25,089 nucleotides of DNA from DASTOB01 sp035720425 (GTDB lineage: Bacteria; Chloroflexota; Limnocylindria; Limnocylindrales; CSP1-4): assembly GCA_035720425.1 (NCBI GenBank), contig DASTOB010000034.1:1-25089 (forward strand), in the 5' to 3' direction. The notes beneath the pieces were generated by a model. That model had not been told where the DNA came from. It did not search any database and saw only the letters and a list, made by a program, of their open reading frames with translations. The position numbers were made by a program, and so were the translations under genes. Numbering within the stretch: the first letter of the stretch is position 1; the number at the start of each line of letters is the position of its first letter. Shown one piece after another: positions 1 through 7,914 of this stretch.

Positions 1-506
1 AGGAGGCGGGCGGTCTCGTCCGGCGTCTCGACATACGTCCCGACGTGGTTGTGGAACACGAGCTCCATGCCCATCGGCGCGAGGCGCTCTCCCAGCTCCT
101 CGAGCCCGCGGGCGAGGCTGTGCCACTGCCGGTCGGTCAGCCGATCCTCCGGGTCGACGTGGCCGGCCGCGGCGCGGCGTCGGTCGTCCCCCGAGTCGGC
201 GGCGATGAGGCGGGTCCCGCCGATCGCCGCGAGGAAGGCGGCGATGTCCGTGGCGCGCTCGATCTCGGCGTCGTGGCGCTCGGCATCGCGCAGCCCGAGC
301 CCCACGAACGCGCCGACCATGGTCAGGCCCCGGCTCCGCAGGTCGGCCGCCATCACCGCCGGGTCGGTCGGCATGCTCGGACCCCATTCGGTCGCGTCGT
401 AGCCCGCCTCGACGAAGTGGTCCATGGCCTCCCCGTACGGGATCCACGGGAACACGTCCGGGATGTCCGGGTTGTTCCAGTTGACGATCGCGGTGGCGAT
501 CCTCAC
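1..506 (-). CDS. iolE: IolE-like 2-keto-myo-inositol dehydratase (partial, 3' end outside window)
   Basis: Reading leftward from a GTG at 506, the frame stays open to the window edge and gives about 168 residues. It belongs to the xylose-isomerase-like TIM-barrel family. The start MRIATAIVNWNNPD and a FHNHVGTYVETPDE segment near residue 150 resemble inosose (2-keto-myo-inositol) dehydratases, whose metal-binding barrel dehydrates the keto-inositol to the diketone that IolD opens. The GTG shares four bases (GTGA) with the iolD stop, so translation is probably coupled. The iolB-iolD context fixes the pathway. Without context it could be called only a sugar phosphate isomerase/epimerase family protein. 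The C-terminal metal ligands lie outside the window and cannot be checked. Confidence 0.85.
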   Translation of the reverse strand, partial: MRIATAIVNWNNPDIPDVFPWIPYGEAMDHFVEAGYDATEWGPSMPTDPAVMAADLRSRGLTMVGAFVGLGLRDAERHDAEIERATDIAAFLAAIGGTRLIAADSGDDRRRAAAGHVDPEDRLTDRQWHSLARGLEELGERLAPMGMELVFHNHVGTYVETPDETARL

Positions 507-2389
507 AGCAGCTCGCGCCGCTGGCGGGTGAGCGCCTCCTCGTACCGTTCGCGCGCGCTTCTGACACCGGCCTGGCCGCTCGCCGCCGCCGGCGGGACGT
601 CCCACCAGCCCTCGTAGCCCGGTGCCCGCTTCTCCGGCGAGACGGGGACCGTGATGACCGTGATCCGGTCCGCCTCCCGCGCCCGGGCGATCGCCGCGCG
701 GATCTCCTCCTCGGTCGTGGCGAAAAGCGACAGGGCGCCCATCGCCTCGGCGTGCTTCTGGAAGTCGACCGGCACGTAGCCGCCGGTGAGTCGGTTGCGC
801 TCCGGGTCCCTGAACCGGAGCTCGTTGCCGAACGCCGGCACGCCGACGCCCTCCTGGAGATCCTTGATGCACTGGTAGCCGTGGTTGTCGAACAGCACGA
901 CGGTGATCCGGATCCCCTCGGCGACGGCGGTGACGATCTCCGAGTTGAGCATGAGGTACGTGCCGTCGCCGATGGCGACGACCACCTCGCGCTCCGGCTC
1001 GGCGAGCTTGACGCCGAGCCCGGCCGGAATCTCGTAGCCCATGCACGAATAGCCGTACTCGAGGTGGTAGGCCTTCGAGTCCTCCGGCCGCCAGAGCTTG
1101 AGCAGGTCACCCGGCAGGCTGCCGGCCGCACACACGACGGTGGCGTGGCCGCCGACCGCGTCGTTGACGATACCGATCACCTCCGGCTGGGCGAGGTCGG
1201 CCGTCTCGCCGCTCGGGGTGCGGTGGAAGTCGACCCGCTCGTCCCACTCCGCCTTGAGCGCGGTGATCCGCTCGCGGTAGGCGGGCTCGGTGCCGGTGTG
1301 GCCCGCGGCGTCGAGGCCGGCGGCGATCGCGGTCAGCGCCTCGCGCGCGTCGGCGACGAGCGGGACAGCCCGGAGCTTGACCGCGTCGAACGCGTTGACG
1401 TTGATCCCGACGAACGTGACGTCGGGGTCCTGGAAGATCGTCTTCGACGCGGTCGTGAAGTCCGCGAGGCGGGTCCCGACGGCGAGGACGAGGTCCGCCT
1501 CGCGCGCGAGGCGGTTGGCGGCGAGGCCACCGTTGGCGCCGACCGGACCGGCGTTCAGGGGGTGATTCCACGGCAGGACGCCCTTGCCGGCCTGGGTCTC
1601 GCAGACGGGGATGCCGAAGCGGCTGGCGAGCGCATCGAGAGCAGCTTCCGCGCCAGCGTAGATCGCGCCGCCGCCGGCGACGATGAGCGGTCGCTTCGCC
1701 GCGCCGATCAACCGGACGACCTCGGCGACGACGTCCGCCTCCGGGACCGGCCGCCGGATCCGCCAGACGCGGCGCTCGAAGAACCCCTCCGGCCAGTCAT
1801 AGACCTCCGACTGGACGTCCTCCGGGAGCGAGATCGTGACGGCGCCCGTGTCGGCCGGGTCGGTCAGGACCCGAAAGGCCTCCGGCAGGCTCGACAGGAG
1901 CTGTTCCGGACGGGAGATCCGATCGAAATAGCGCGACACCGGCCGAAACGCGTCCGAGGCGGACACGTCGTGCTCGACCGGATGCTCGATCTGCTGGAGG
2001 ACCGGGTCCGGGAGGCGGTTCGCGAAGTAGTCGCTCGGGAGGAGCAGCACCGGCAGCCGGTTGATCGTGGCGCCGGCGGCGCCGGTGATCATGTTCGTCG
2101 CGCCGGGCCCGATCGACGACGTGCAGGCAAACGCCTGCAGCCGATTGCGGTGCTTGGCGAAGGCCGCCGCGAGATGGACCTGGGCCTGCTCGTTCTGCGG
2201 CCGGTAGTACGGCATCGCGCACGCGTCGCCGAGCTCCTCGAGCGCCTGCCCGAATCCGGCGACATTGCCGTGACCGAAGATGCCCCACACGCCGGCGATG
2301 AACCGCGTCTGGACGCCGTCGCGCTCGACGTACTGCGCTGCCATGAACCGGACGATGGCCTGACCCACCGTCGCGCGGACCGTGCTCAA
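503..2389 (-). CDS. iolD: 3D-(3,5/4)-trihydroxycyclohexane-1,2-dione hydrolase IolD
   Basis: This is a 628-residue thiamine-diphosphate enzyme of the acetolactate-synthase fold. It hydrolyses the ring of trihydroxycyclohexanedione to 5-deoxy-glucuronate in cytosolic myo-inositol catabolism. The N-terminal block FIAGVWGIFGHGNVAGFGQAL (about residues 30-50) is typical of IolD. NEQ near residue 67 carries the likely catalytic glutamate. The ThDP motif begins GDGTYLMLNSE at about residue 474 and ends with FDNHGY near 500. The length is normal for the family. The start is a TTG at 2389 preceded by AGAGGAG about seven bases upstream, 25 bases after the iolB stop, so iolB and iolD are one transcript. 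It overlaps iolE by four bases. No defects are visible. Confidence 0.95.
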   Translation of the reverse strand: MSTVRATVGQAIVRFMAAQYVERDGVQTRFIAGVWGIFGHGNVAGFGQALEELGDACAMPYYRPQNEQAQVHLAAAFAKHRNRLQAFACTSSIGPGATNMITGAAGATINRLPVLLLPSDYFANRLPDPVLQQIEHPVEHDVSASDAFRPVSRYFDRISRPEQLLSSLPEAFRVLTDPADTGAVTISLPEDVQSEVYDWPEGFFERRVWRIRRPVPEADVVAEVVRLIGAAKRPLIVAGGGAIYAGAEAALDALASRFGIPVCETQAGKGVLPWNHPLNAGPVGANGGLAANRLAREADLVLAVGTRLADFTTASKTIFQDPDVTFVGINVNAFDAVKLRAVPLVADAREALTAIAAGLDAAGHTGTEPAYRERITALKAEWDERVDFHRTPSGETADLAQPEVIGIVNDAVGGHATVVCAAGSLPGDLLKLWRPEDSKAYHLEYGYSCMGYEIPAGLGVKLAEPEREVVVAIGDGTYLMLNSEIVTAVAEGIRITVVLFDNHGYQCIKDLQEGVGVPAFGNELRFRDPERNRLTGGYVPVDFQKHAEAMGALSLFATTEEEIRAAIARAREADRITVITVPVSPEKRAPGYEGWWDVPPAAASGQAGVRSARERYEEALTRQRRELL

Positions 2390-2414
2390 CGGGTTGCTCC
2401 TCTCCGCTCGGGAT

Positions 2415-3281
2415 CTACGTGCCTGGCTTGGTCGTCGCCTGGGGCGCGGCCGGATTCCAGTCCATCAACCAGGCGTGGTCGGGATCGATCGTGAAGTGCC
2501 AGGCGCGGTTGGGGCCGGCCATCACGTTCAGGTAGTAGCAGTCGTACCCGGCTGGCGCGCCGACCGGGTGATAGCCCTCCGCCACGAGTACGACATCGCC
2601 GTCCATCGGGGTCATCGCCTCGTCGAGCGACCGGTCCGGCGTGTAGACGCGGGAAAAGGCGAAGCCCTGCGGCCTGGCGAACCGGTAGAAGTAGAGCTCC
2701 TCGAGCCGCGCCTCGATCGGCGGGTTCTCGGTATCGTGCTTGTGGGGCGGGTAGCTCGACCAGTTGCCGCCCGGGGTGAACACCTCGAACGCGATCAGGC
2801 GGCCGGCCTCAGCGGCCGGCGGCAGCAGGTGGTGGATCCGGCGCTCCGTGTTGCCGGAGCCGCGCTGCTCGACGAGGATCGCCGGAGGGTCGATGCACGC
2901 GGTTCGGCGGACGGCGCCGCCGGGGGCGCCGGCGACGACGACGAGCGCGGCATCTCGGGCGGTGACCTCGACGGGCAGGCCGGGCTCGACGAGGACGACC
3001 GGCGGGGGCGGGCCGTCGAAGACGCTTGCCCGCGATCCGACGGTCCCGAAGTCATGCGAACCCGCGACGACCGACCCGTGGCCCTCGAGCACGAGCACGA
3101 GCCGCTCGCGATCGTCGGCCGGGCGTGTGACGCGCGCGCCGGCGGCCAGCCGGTAGGCCGTGAAGTCGACGTACTCCCAGCCGGCCGATACGGGGTCGAC
3201 GGTCACGATCGTCCCATCGGCTGCCGGAGGGCCCGCTCGACGGAGGAGGGGCCGCCCGGTCGCGGCGTCGCGGCCTGTCAT
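2415..3281 (-). CDS. iolB: 5-deoxy-glucuronate isomerase IolB
   Basis: This cupin-fold isomerase converts 5-deoxy-glucuronate to 2-deoxy-5-keto-gluconate, the step after IolD. The C-terminal half carries the family signature: PPHKHD, then a glutamate in LEELYFYR, then DVVLVAEGYHP and a histidine, consistent with the bicupin metal site. The sequence ends WHFTIDPDHAWLMDWNP, also typical. I chose the ATG at 3281 (288 residues) because the protein then begins like other IolB proteins shortly before RPLLRRAG. In-frame TTG (3320) and GTG (3314) would add 11-13 residues. It appears to be the first gene of the visible inositol operon. iolC, iolG and iolA are not in this window. Confidence 0.93.
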   Translation of the reverse strand: MTGRDAATGRPLLRRAGPPAADGTIVTVDPVSAGWEYVDFTAYRLAAGARVTRPADDRERLVLVLEGHGSVVAGSHDFGTVGSRASVFDGPPPPVVLVEPGLPVEVTARDAALVVVAGAPGGAVRRTACIDPPAILVEQRGSGNTERRIHHLLPPAAEAGRLIAFEVFTPGGNWSSYPPHKHDTENPPIEARLEELYFYRFARPQGFAFSRVYTPDRSLDEAMTPMDGDVVLVAEGYHPVGAPAGYDCYYLNVMAGPNRAWHFTIDPDHAWLMDWNPAAPQATTKPGT

Positions 3282-3361
3282 CGCCTCGTCACCACCTGTG
3301 CTGTCCTCGGCCACGTGCAACGGACGCCTGGATCACAGTCTAGTGGCGCGGACACAACGAC

Positions 3362-3396
3362 GCGGAGCCGCCGGCCCGGGGGGCCGGCGGCTCCGC
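3362..3396. terminator. Perfect 15-bp GC hairpin, likely terminator of the FAS1 gene
   Basis: GCGGAGCCGCCGGCC (3362-3376) and its exact complement (3382-3396) flank a five-base loop. It lies about 65 bases past the FAS1 stop and 81 bases before iolB. There is no T-run on either side, so this is an intrinsic-terminator candidate by stem strength only. It could insulate the inositol operon from the upstream transcript. Confidence 0.6.
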
Positions 3397-3410
3397 TGGA
3401 GGAGAGGGTT

Positions 3411-3438
3411 GCGGCGGCGGCGAGGGTACCGCCGCCGC
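3411..3438. terminator. Second GC hairpin next to the first
   Basis: GCGGCGGCGG (3411-3420) pairs with CCGCCGCCGC (3429-3438) around an eight-base loop, starting 22 bases after the FAS1 stop on the minus strand. With the neighbouring hairpin it makes a tandem stem-loop block between the FAS1 gene and the inositol operon. There is no T-tract. The low-complexity GCC repeat means some of the pairing could be coincidental. Confidence 0.4.
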
Positions 3439-3460
3439 GAGGCGAGAGAAGATCCCTGGG

Positions 3461-3961
3461 TCAGGGGAGGAGCACCGCGTCGATCACGTGGATGACGCCG
3501 TTCGACACGTCGACGTCCGGCAGCACGATCGCGGCGTTGTCGATGGATGGGACGCCACCCACAACGGACGGGAACGTGAAGCCCTTGTCGAGCATGCGTA
3601 CCCGCGGGGAACTGAGCACGTCACCGCTCAGGCGCTCGCCCGGGGAAACGTGGTGGAGCAGGACGGCGGTCAAGGTGCCGACCGGGATATCGGCGACGCC
3701 CGACACTCCCAGCGCGCCGAAGAGGTCCTCGAAGGCTGCGTCGGTTGGAGCGAACACGGTGAACTGGCGGTTGCCGTCGAGGACGCCGACGAGGTCCGCG
3801 CGAACGACGGCGGCAATGAGATGGTCGAACTCGCCCGTCGCCGCGTTGACGGCGATCGCGGTGTCGACGATCGTCGGGCCGGGCTCGCGGGCCGCCGCCG
3901 GGGTCGCGGCCACGGCCAGCAGCAGGGCGCCCGACACGAGGAGTGAAGCGATTCGACGCAT
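3461..3961 (-). CDS. Secreted FAS1 (fasciclin) domain protein
   Basis: 166 residues from the ATG at 3961, preceded by GGAGA. The protein starts with a signal peptide (MRRIASLLVSGALLLAVAAT, cleavage probably after AAA at residue 24). A single FAS1 domain fills the rest: TIVDTAI, an H1-type block FTVFAPTDAAFEDL, and a terminal GVIHVIDAVLLP. Such small secreted FAS1 proteins are adhesion or cell-surface proteins. In bacteria they often sit with photo-oxidative or envelope-stress genes, though the molecular role is unclear. It is on the same strand as, and 151 bases beyond, the methyltransferase gene, but it has its own promoter with repeats like those of the heliorhodopsin region. A longer start at 4009 would add 16 residues ahead of the signal peptide and is less likely. 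Confidence 0.9.
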   Translation of the reverse strand: MRRIASLLVSGALLLAVAATPAAAREPGPTIVDTAIAVNAATGEFDHLIAAVVRADLVGVLDGNRQFTVFAPTDAAFEDLFGALGVSGVADIPVGTLTAVLLHHVSPGERLSGDVLSSPRVRMLDKGFTFPSVVGGVPSIDNAAIVLPDVDVSNGVIHVIDAVLLP

Positions 3962-4009
3962 GTCTGTTCTCCGAGCTGGGGTTTCCCTCGGTGTAGAGGG
4001 TATGTACAA

Positions 4010-4039
4010 ACTCTACTGCGTTTGTGCGCGACGTGTCAA
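4010..4039 (-). promoter_or_regulatory. Promoter of the FAS1 gene with GTTTGTA-type repeats
   Basis: Read on the minus strand, a perfect TTGACA (4039-4034) is followed after 18 bases by TAGAGT (4015-4010). Initiation near 4003 would give a leader of about 40 bases. GTTTGTA overlaps the -10 (4011-4005), CACAAAC lies in the spacer (4026-4020), and TGTTTGTAT (4069-4061) lies upstream of the -35. The same words occur in the divergent region at 7873-7975. The promoter call is by eye. Confidence 0.5.
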
Positions 4040-4096
4040 GGCTGTGACCTACGAAACACAATACAAACATTGTACGATGCCGGACGGACGGCGAAA

Positions 4097-4123
4097 GCCT
4101 CGTCTGTCGCCCTCAGGCGAGGC
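4097..4123 (-). terminator. Weak stem-loop at the end of the methyltransferase gene
   Basis: GCCTCG and CGAGGC pair around 15 bases and overlap the stop codon at 4113-4115. On the minus strand the stem is followed by TTTC. The stem is only six base pairs, so termination may be partial and some transcripts could run into the FAS1 gene. Confidence 0.3.
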
Positions 4124-5354
4124 CGCGGCGCTTCTCGAAGACGAGTTGCAGGTCCTGGGTGATGCCGGTGTCGAAGCCCGCCTGGCTGATCGCGAGGTAG
4201 TAGTCCCAGGTCCGGATGAACCGGTCGTCGAAGCCAAGTGCGCGCACGTCGTCGAGCCGGCCGAGGAACGCCGTCCGCCACGCCCGGAGCGTCCGAACGT
4301 AGTGCGGGGCGATGTCATCGACGTGCCGGATCAACAGCCGCGTCCCATGCAGCGAGCGCTCGATCGCAGCGAGCGACGGCAGCAGGCCGCCCGGGAAGAT
4401 GTGTGTCTGGATCCAGTTCGCGCCGCGCCGCTGCGGCTCGTAGGCGACGTCCGGAAACGCGATGGTCTGGAGGCTCATCCGACCTCCCGGCACGAGGGCG
4501 CGGTCACACGCCTCGAAGAACGTCGCGAAGTACTCCGCCCCAACCGCCTCGAGCATCTCGATGGAAACGATCGCGTCGTACGTCCCCTCGATCTCGCGGT
4601 AGTCGCGCAGGTCGACGGACACTCGGTCGGCGAGCCCGGCCGCGGCGAGCCGTTCGGTCGCGAGCTGGTGCTGGGCCGGCGAGATCGTGATCGTCGTCAC
4701 CCTGCAGCCCAGCTCTCCGGCTGCATACATCGCGAACCCGCCCCAGCCGGTTCCGATCTCGAGGACGTGCTCGCCTCCGACCAGGCCCGCCCGCTGCGCC
4801 ATGACCGCGTACTTGTTGCGCTGCGCGTCCGCGAGCGACTGGCCTGGGCCGGCAAAGACGGCACTCGAGTAGGTCATCGTGTCATCGAGGAAGAGCCGAT
4901 AGAAGTCGTTGCCGAGGTCGTAGTGCGCTTCGATGTTGCGACGGCTGCCACGCACGGTGTTCCGCCGCGTTCGATGCCGGATCGTGCGCAGCAGGTGAAG
5001 CGGCAGTCGAGACCAACCCTCCGACATGGCGAGTGCGTCCCGGTTCAGCGCAGCGACCGAGAGCATCGCGGGGAGATCCGGGCTCGACCACTGGCCGTCC
5101 ATGTACGCCTCGCCGGCGCCCGTGTCGCCGCCCAGGAGCATGCGGACGATGGCCTGCCGGTCGTGGAGGATCATCTCGCCGGACCGATCGGACTCGGAGT
5201 CCCCGAAGACGCGCCGCGAACCGTCCGGCCACGTGACCGACAGCCGTCCGACAGCGATGCGTTGAGCCGCAGCGACCATGATCCGCTCGGCCACCTGCCC
5301 GATGAGCCGGTCCGGAACGTCGCTGGCCGTCGCCGGTGCAATCGCGCGGCTCAC
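4113..5354 (-). CDS. Cyclopropane-fatty-acyl-phospholipid synthase-like SAM methyltransferase (COG2230)
   Basis: 413 residues from a GTG at 5354 that overlaps the DUF1365 stop by four bases. Residues about 1-130 form the lipid-binding N-terminal part. IEAHYDLGNDFYRLFLDDTMTYSS (141-164) leads into the SAM-binding loop LEIGTGWGG (198-206). SIEMLEAVG (264-272) and HYVRTLRAW (351-359) are family motifs. The enzyme should transfer a methyl group from SAM to an unsaturated acyl chain of a membrane phospholipid. In E. coli Cfa the bicarbonate ligands include Cys139, Glu239 and His266. By eye these align with Ser164, Glu269 and Gln296, so two of the three differ. That fits the COG2907/DUF1365-linked clade more than classical Cfa, and the product may not be a cyclopropane. 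Expression probably follows the SRPBCC-flavoprotein-DUF1365 operon. Confidence 0.9.
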   Translation of the reverse strand: MSRAIAPATASDVPDRLIGQVAERIMVAAAQRIAVGRLSVTWPDGSRRVFGDSESDRSGEMILHDRQAIVRMLLGGDTGAGEAYMDGQWSSPDLPAMLSVAALNRDALAMSEGWSRLPLHLLRTIRHRTRRNTVRGSRRNIEAHYDLGNDFYRLFLDDTMTYSSAVFAGPGQSLADAQRNKYAVMAQRAGLVGGEHVLEIGTGWGGFAMYAAGELGCRVTTITISPAQHQLATERLAAAGLADRVSVDLRDYREIEGTYDAIVSIEMLEAVGAEYFATFFEACDRALVPGGRMSLQTIAFPDVAYEPQRRGANWIQTHIFPGGLLPSLAAIERSLHGTRLLIRHVDDIAPHYVRTLRAWRTAFLGRLDDVRALGFDDRFIRTWDYYLAISQAGFDTGITQDLQLVFEKRRGLA

Positions 5355-6136
5355 CGGATGGCCCCGTGTGCTCGCACCATCCCGCGCGGGCGGATCACCT
5401 CGCTGCGCCGAATGAACCGGGCGCCCCGGAGCCACAGTCGCAGGGCGTGCCAGTGGATCGCCGCGATCGTCTTGTGCGTCATGAGCGGGTGCCGCAGCAG
5501 CAGCCGCAGGAGCGACCGGTCGGTCAGCCGGAGCCGGCGCAGGACCAGGCTCGTACTGAGGAGCGGCGCCCCGTCCCGGCGAGCAGTGATGGCGATCCGC
5601 AGGCCGGACGGCTCGTCCCGGACGTGGACCACGTAGCGCGCGTCCATCTCGATGAACGGTGACACGAAGAGCTCCTTGTCCATGGCCGCCACGAACGAGC
5701 TGGCCGGGCGATCCGCGCCGGCTCGTTCGAGCGTGTAGAGATGTCGTTCTCCGAACGTGTTGTGAACCTCGACCACGACGACGCGAAGCGTGCCGCGATC
5801 GTCCCGGCAGAGGTAGAAGCTCGCCGGGTTGAACACGTAGCCGAGCACGCGCAGGTTCGTGACGAGCGTCACGCGCCAACCATGCGGGTCGATTCCCTCG
5901 GCCCGGAGGTGGGCGAGCACGTCCGCCCGGAGGTCGGTGGATGGGTTCGGAAGGTGGTCGGCGTCGCGGAACTCGACGATGCTCCGCCGATTGCGCCCGA
6001 CCAGCCAAAGGCCTCCGACCACCTCGTCGAGCTCGTCGAGGTCGAGTGCGACGTAGAAGACGCTGTGCTCGAGGTCGTAGGTGAACGGCCGGGACCGCCG
6101 ATGATGAACCGTGCCCTCGAGGAGGTGCGACCTCAC
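5351..6136 (-). CDS. DUF1365 (COG3496) family protein
   Basis: 261 residues from a GTG at 6136 that overlaps the flavoprotein stop by four bases (GTGA). The start matches the family pattern of a Gly-x-Val-x-His block followed by Arg-x-x-Pro and Phe-x-Tyr (SHLLEGTVHHRRSRPFTYDL). The highly conserved block is VLGYVFNPASFYLCRD near residue 97-112, followed by VEVHNTFGERHLY. Biochemical function is not established. The family is almost always encoded between a COG2907 flavoprotein and a COG2230 methyltransferase, as here, so a role in the same fatty-acyl modification is inferred. Homologous clusters in some proteobacteria respond to light or singlet oxygen (recalled, not checked). No transmembrane segment is evident. 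Confidence 0.92.
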   Translation of the reverse strand: MRSHLLEGTVHHRRSRPFTYDLEHSVFYVALDLDELDEVVGGLWLVGRNRRSIVEFRDADHLPNPSTDLRADVLAHLRAEGIDPHGWRVTLVTNLRVLGYVFNPASFYLCRDDRGTLRVVVVEVHNTFGERHLYTLERAGADRPASSFVAAMDKELFVSPFIEMDARYVVHVRDEPSGLRIAITARRDGAPLLSTSLVLRRLRLTDRSLLRLLLRHPLMTHKTIAAIHWHALRLWLRGARFIRRSEVIRPRGMVRAHGAIR

Positions 6137-7404
6137 GCCGCACGCTCCCGCTCTGTCATGCCGATCATCCCGGCCACCTCGAACCCCGACCGACAGCCAT
6201 CCTCGTGGAAGCCGTAGCCGAGGTGCGCGCCGGCGAACCATGTCCGGCGCCGGCCCTGGAGCGCCCGCACGCTGTCCTGGGCAGCAAGCGTCGCGAACGT
6301 GTACATGGGATGGCTGAACTGGCGCTCCACGATCACCCGGTCGGGTGCGATCTCGGTGCCCGGGTTGAGCGACACGAGGTACGGCACAGGGCCCGAGATC
6401 GATTGGAGCCGGTTCATGTGATACGTCATCGTGAGCGCGTCGGCCGGCCGGCGGCAGTCCGGCGTTCGGACGTTCCACGAGGCCCGCGCGCGATGGCTCG
6501 TCGGCAGGATCGACTCGTCCGTGTGCAGGACGACCCGGTTGTCCGAGTATTCGAACCCACCGAGCACGTTCCGCTCGCGATCGTCGGCATCGCCGAGCAG
6601 CCGGAGCGCGTCATTCGCGTGAGTCGCGATCACGATCCCGTCGAACCGGTCCGACGCGCCGCTCCCGGTTCGTACGGTGACGCCGAAGGGGCCGCGAGCG
6701 ACCGACACGACCGGGTCGCCGGTCCGGACCGATCCGGTCGGTAGGCCCGAAACGATCCGTTCGACGTAGGCCGCCGAGCCTCCGCGTACGACGCGCCATT
6801 GGGGCGCGTTGCCATAGCCGATCAACCCGTGGTTGTCGAGGAAGCGGAGCAGATACGCGACCGGAAACTCGTGGACGCGGTCTGCTGCCGTCGACCAGAC
6901 CGCCGACGTGATCGGCAGGACGAAGTGATCGCGAAACTCCCGCCGGTAACCGCGCTCTGCCAGCCACACGCCCAGCGTCGTGTCGATGGAATCGTCGCCA
7001 TCGAGGACGCGACGAGCGTCGCGGTAGAAGCGCGCGATGTCGGCGAGCATCCGCCAGTGCGACGGCCGAGCTGCGACGGTGACGTCCGGGAAGAAACCAC
7101 GAGGGCCGCGCGAGCTGTAAGCGAGGCGGCATGCGTCACAGGTGGATCCGAACGACATGTCGCTCGGTTGCGTCTCGACGCCGAGCTCGTCCAGCAGGCC
7201 GACGAAGCGCGGGTAGGTGCGCTCGTTGTAGACGATGAACCCCGTGTCGACGGGAATCGGGCCATCAGGTCCGTCGACGACGACCGTCTTCACGTGTCCG
7301 CCGAGGGTGTCCTCCTGCTCGTACAGGGTCACCCGATGCCGCGTGCGAAGTGCCCAGGCGGCGGTCAGTCCGGCGATCCCGGAGCCGATGATGGCGATGT
7401 CCAT
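6133..7404 (-). CDS. NAD/FAD-binding oxidoreductase, COG2907 (amine-oxidase-like)
   Basis: 423 residues starting with a dinucleotide-binding fold: MDIAIIGSGIAGLTAAWAL with GSGIAG at residues 7-12 and an acidic strand end YEQEDTLGGH. The early block VDTGFIVYNERTYPRFVGLL and the C-terminal TWFAGAHLGYGFHEDG (second FAD contact) are characteristic of COG2907, a flavoprotein family related to amine oxidases and phytoene desaturases. The substrate is unproven. Linkage to DUF1365 and the acyl methyltransferase suggests oxidation or desaturation of an acyl chain. The gene starts ten bases after the SRPBCC stop and overlaps DUF1365 by four bases. It is not a CrtI-type desaturase by these motifs. Confidence 0.9.
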   Translation of the reverse strand: MDIAIIGSGIAGLTAAWALRTRHRVTLYEQEDTLGGHVKTVVVDGPDGPIPVDTGFIVYNERTYPRFVGLLDELGVETQPSDMSFGSTCDACRLAYSSRGPRGFFPDVTVAARPSHWRMLADIARFYRDARRVLDGDDSIDTTLGVWLAERGYRREFRDHFVLPITSAVWSTAADRVHEFPVAYLLRFLDNHGLIGYGNAPQWRVVRGGSAAYVERIVSGLPTGSVRTGDPVVSVARGPFGVTVRTGSGASDRFDGIVIATHANDALRLLGDADDRERNVLGGFEYSDNRVVLHTDESILPTSHRARASWNVRTPDCRRPADALTMTYHMNRLQSISGPVPYLVSLNPGTEIAPDRVIVERQFSHPMYTFATLAAQDSVRALQGRRRTWFAGAHLGYGFHEDGCRSGFEVAGMIGMTERERAA

Positions 7405-7413
7405 CCGTCGGCC

Positions 7414-7872
7414 TCAGCGCGCGGCCGCGCGCTGGTCGAGGGCACGCTCCATCCCCTGGCGGGCGTTCCGTGCGATCGTCGCGAACGCGGCGCCGGCGAA
7501 CGGGGAAACCAGGCGAAGCAGACCGGTGAGCCGGATGTCGGCGACGTAGTCGATCCGGGTGCCGGATGGCGTCGGCTGGAACCGGATGTCGTCGACGGCT
7601 TCGACGCCCGATCCCGCGCCAGCGAGCACGACGCGATGAGGCGGATCCCACGTGGAGATCGTGTACTCCATCGGGGTGACGCGACCGCCCATTCGGACGC
7701 CGAGGCGGAAGCGGGAACCCATGCCGACAGGGCCGGCACCGGATCCCGTCTCGATCCGCTCCGAGCTGGCAACCCCCGGGTCCCACTGCGCGGCGTTGCT
7801 GAAGTCGGCGATGAAGGCGAACGCCTCACCGGGCGGGAGGCTCGTGTCGATCTGTTCGCGGAGGGTGGTCAT
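7414..7872 (-). CDS. SRPBCC (START/polyketide-cyclase-like) family protein
   Basis: 152 residues. The opening EQIDTSLPPGEAFAFIADFSNAAQWDPGV is the helix-grip signature of SRPBCC proteins (polyketide cyclase/dehydrase or CoxG-like), which bind hydrophobic ligands in a deep pocket. Middle strands (GSRFRLGVRMGGR, MEYTISTWDPPHRVVL) and a C-terminal amphipathic helix fit the fold. It is first in the operon leading to the flavoprotein, DUF1365 and methyltransferase genes, so lipid or ligand binding for that pathway is a reasonable inference. The ATG at 7872 has an AGGA nine bases upstream. Its promoter region is shared with the heliorhodopsin gene. Confidence 0.88.
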   Translation of the reverse strand: MTTLREQIDTSLPPGEAFAFIADFSNAAQWDPGVASSERIETGSGAGPVGMGSRFRLGVRMGGRVTPMEYTISTWDPPHRVVLAGAGSGVEAVDDIRFQPTPSGTRIDYVADIRLTGLLRLVSPFAGAAFATIARNARQGMERALDQRAAAR

Positions 7873-7876
7873 CGGG

Positions 7877-7905
7877 TTGCGTCCTGTCTAGTGTTTGTAT
7901 AGACT
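7877..7905 (+). promoter_or_regulatory. Candidate heliorhodopsin promoter with operator-like repeats
   Basis: TTGCGT (7877-7882), a 17-base spacer and TAGACT (7900-7905) form a plausible promoter giving a leader of about 60 bases. The spacer holds TGTTTGTAT (7892-7900), and GTCTA/TAGAC form an inverted repeat (7886-7890, 7900-7904). A related TGTTTGGC follows at 7907-7914. The overlap of repeats with the -10 is where a CarH-type repressor would block polymerase. Consensus matches are modest. Confidence 0.35.
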
Positions 7906-7914
7906 ATGTTTGGC

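Noticed and set aside
45..617. Plus-strand frame at the left edge
   Set aside because: The minus strand reads as an IolE-like protein with family motifs and a coupled start; the plus frame has none.
2382..5636. A 1084-codon open frame on the plus strand
   Set aside because: It runs antisense to iolB, the FAS1 gene and the methyltransferase gene, has Arg/Pro/Ala-rich low-complexity translation and no domain. Such frames are expected in very GC-rich DNA.
4113..6143. A longer 676-residue version of the methyltransferase
   Set aside because: The extra N-terminal part is out-of-frame DUF1365 sequence. The family's normal start corresponds to the GTG at 5354.
6133..7404. Phytoene desaturase or other carotenoid/retinal-synthesis gene near heliorhodopsin
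   Set aside because: The flavoprotein has COG2907 blocks rather than CrtI ones. No carotene oxygenase, lycopene cyclase or phytoene synthase was found in the window.
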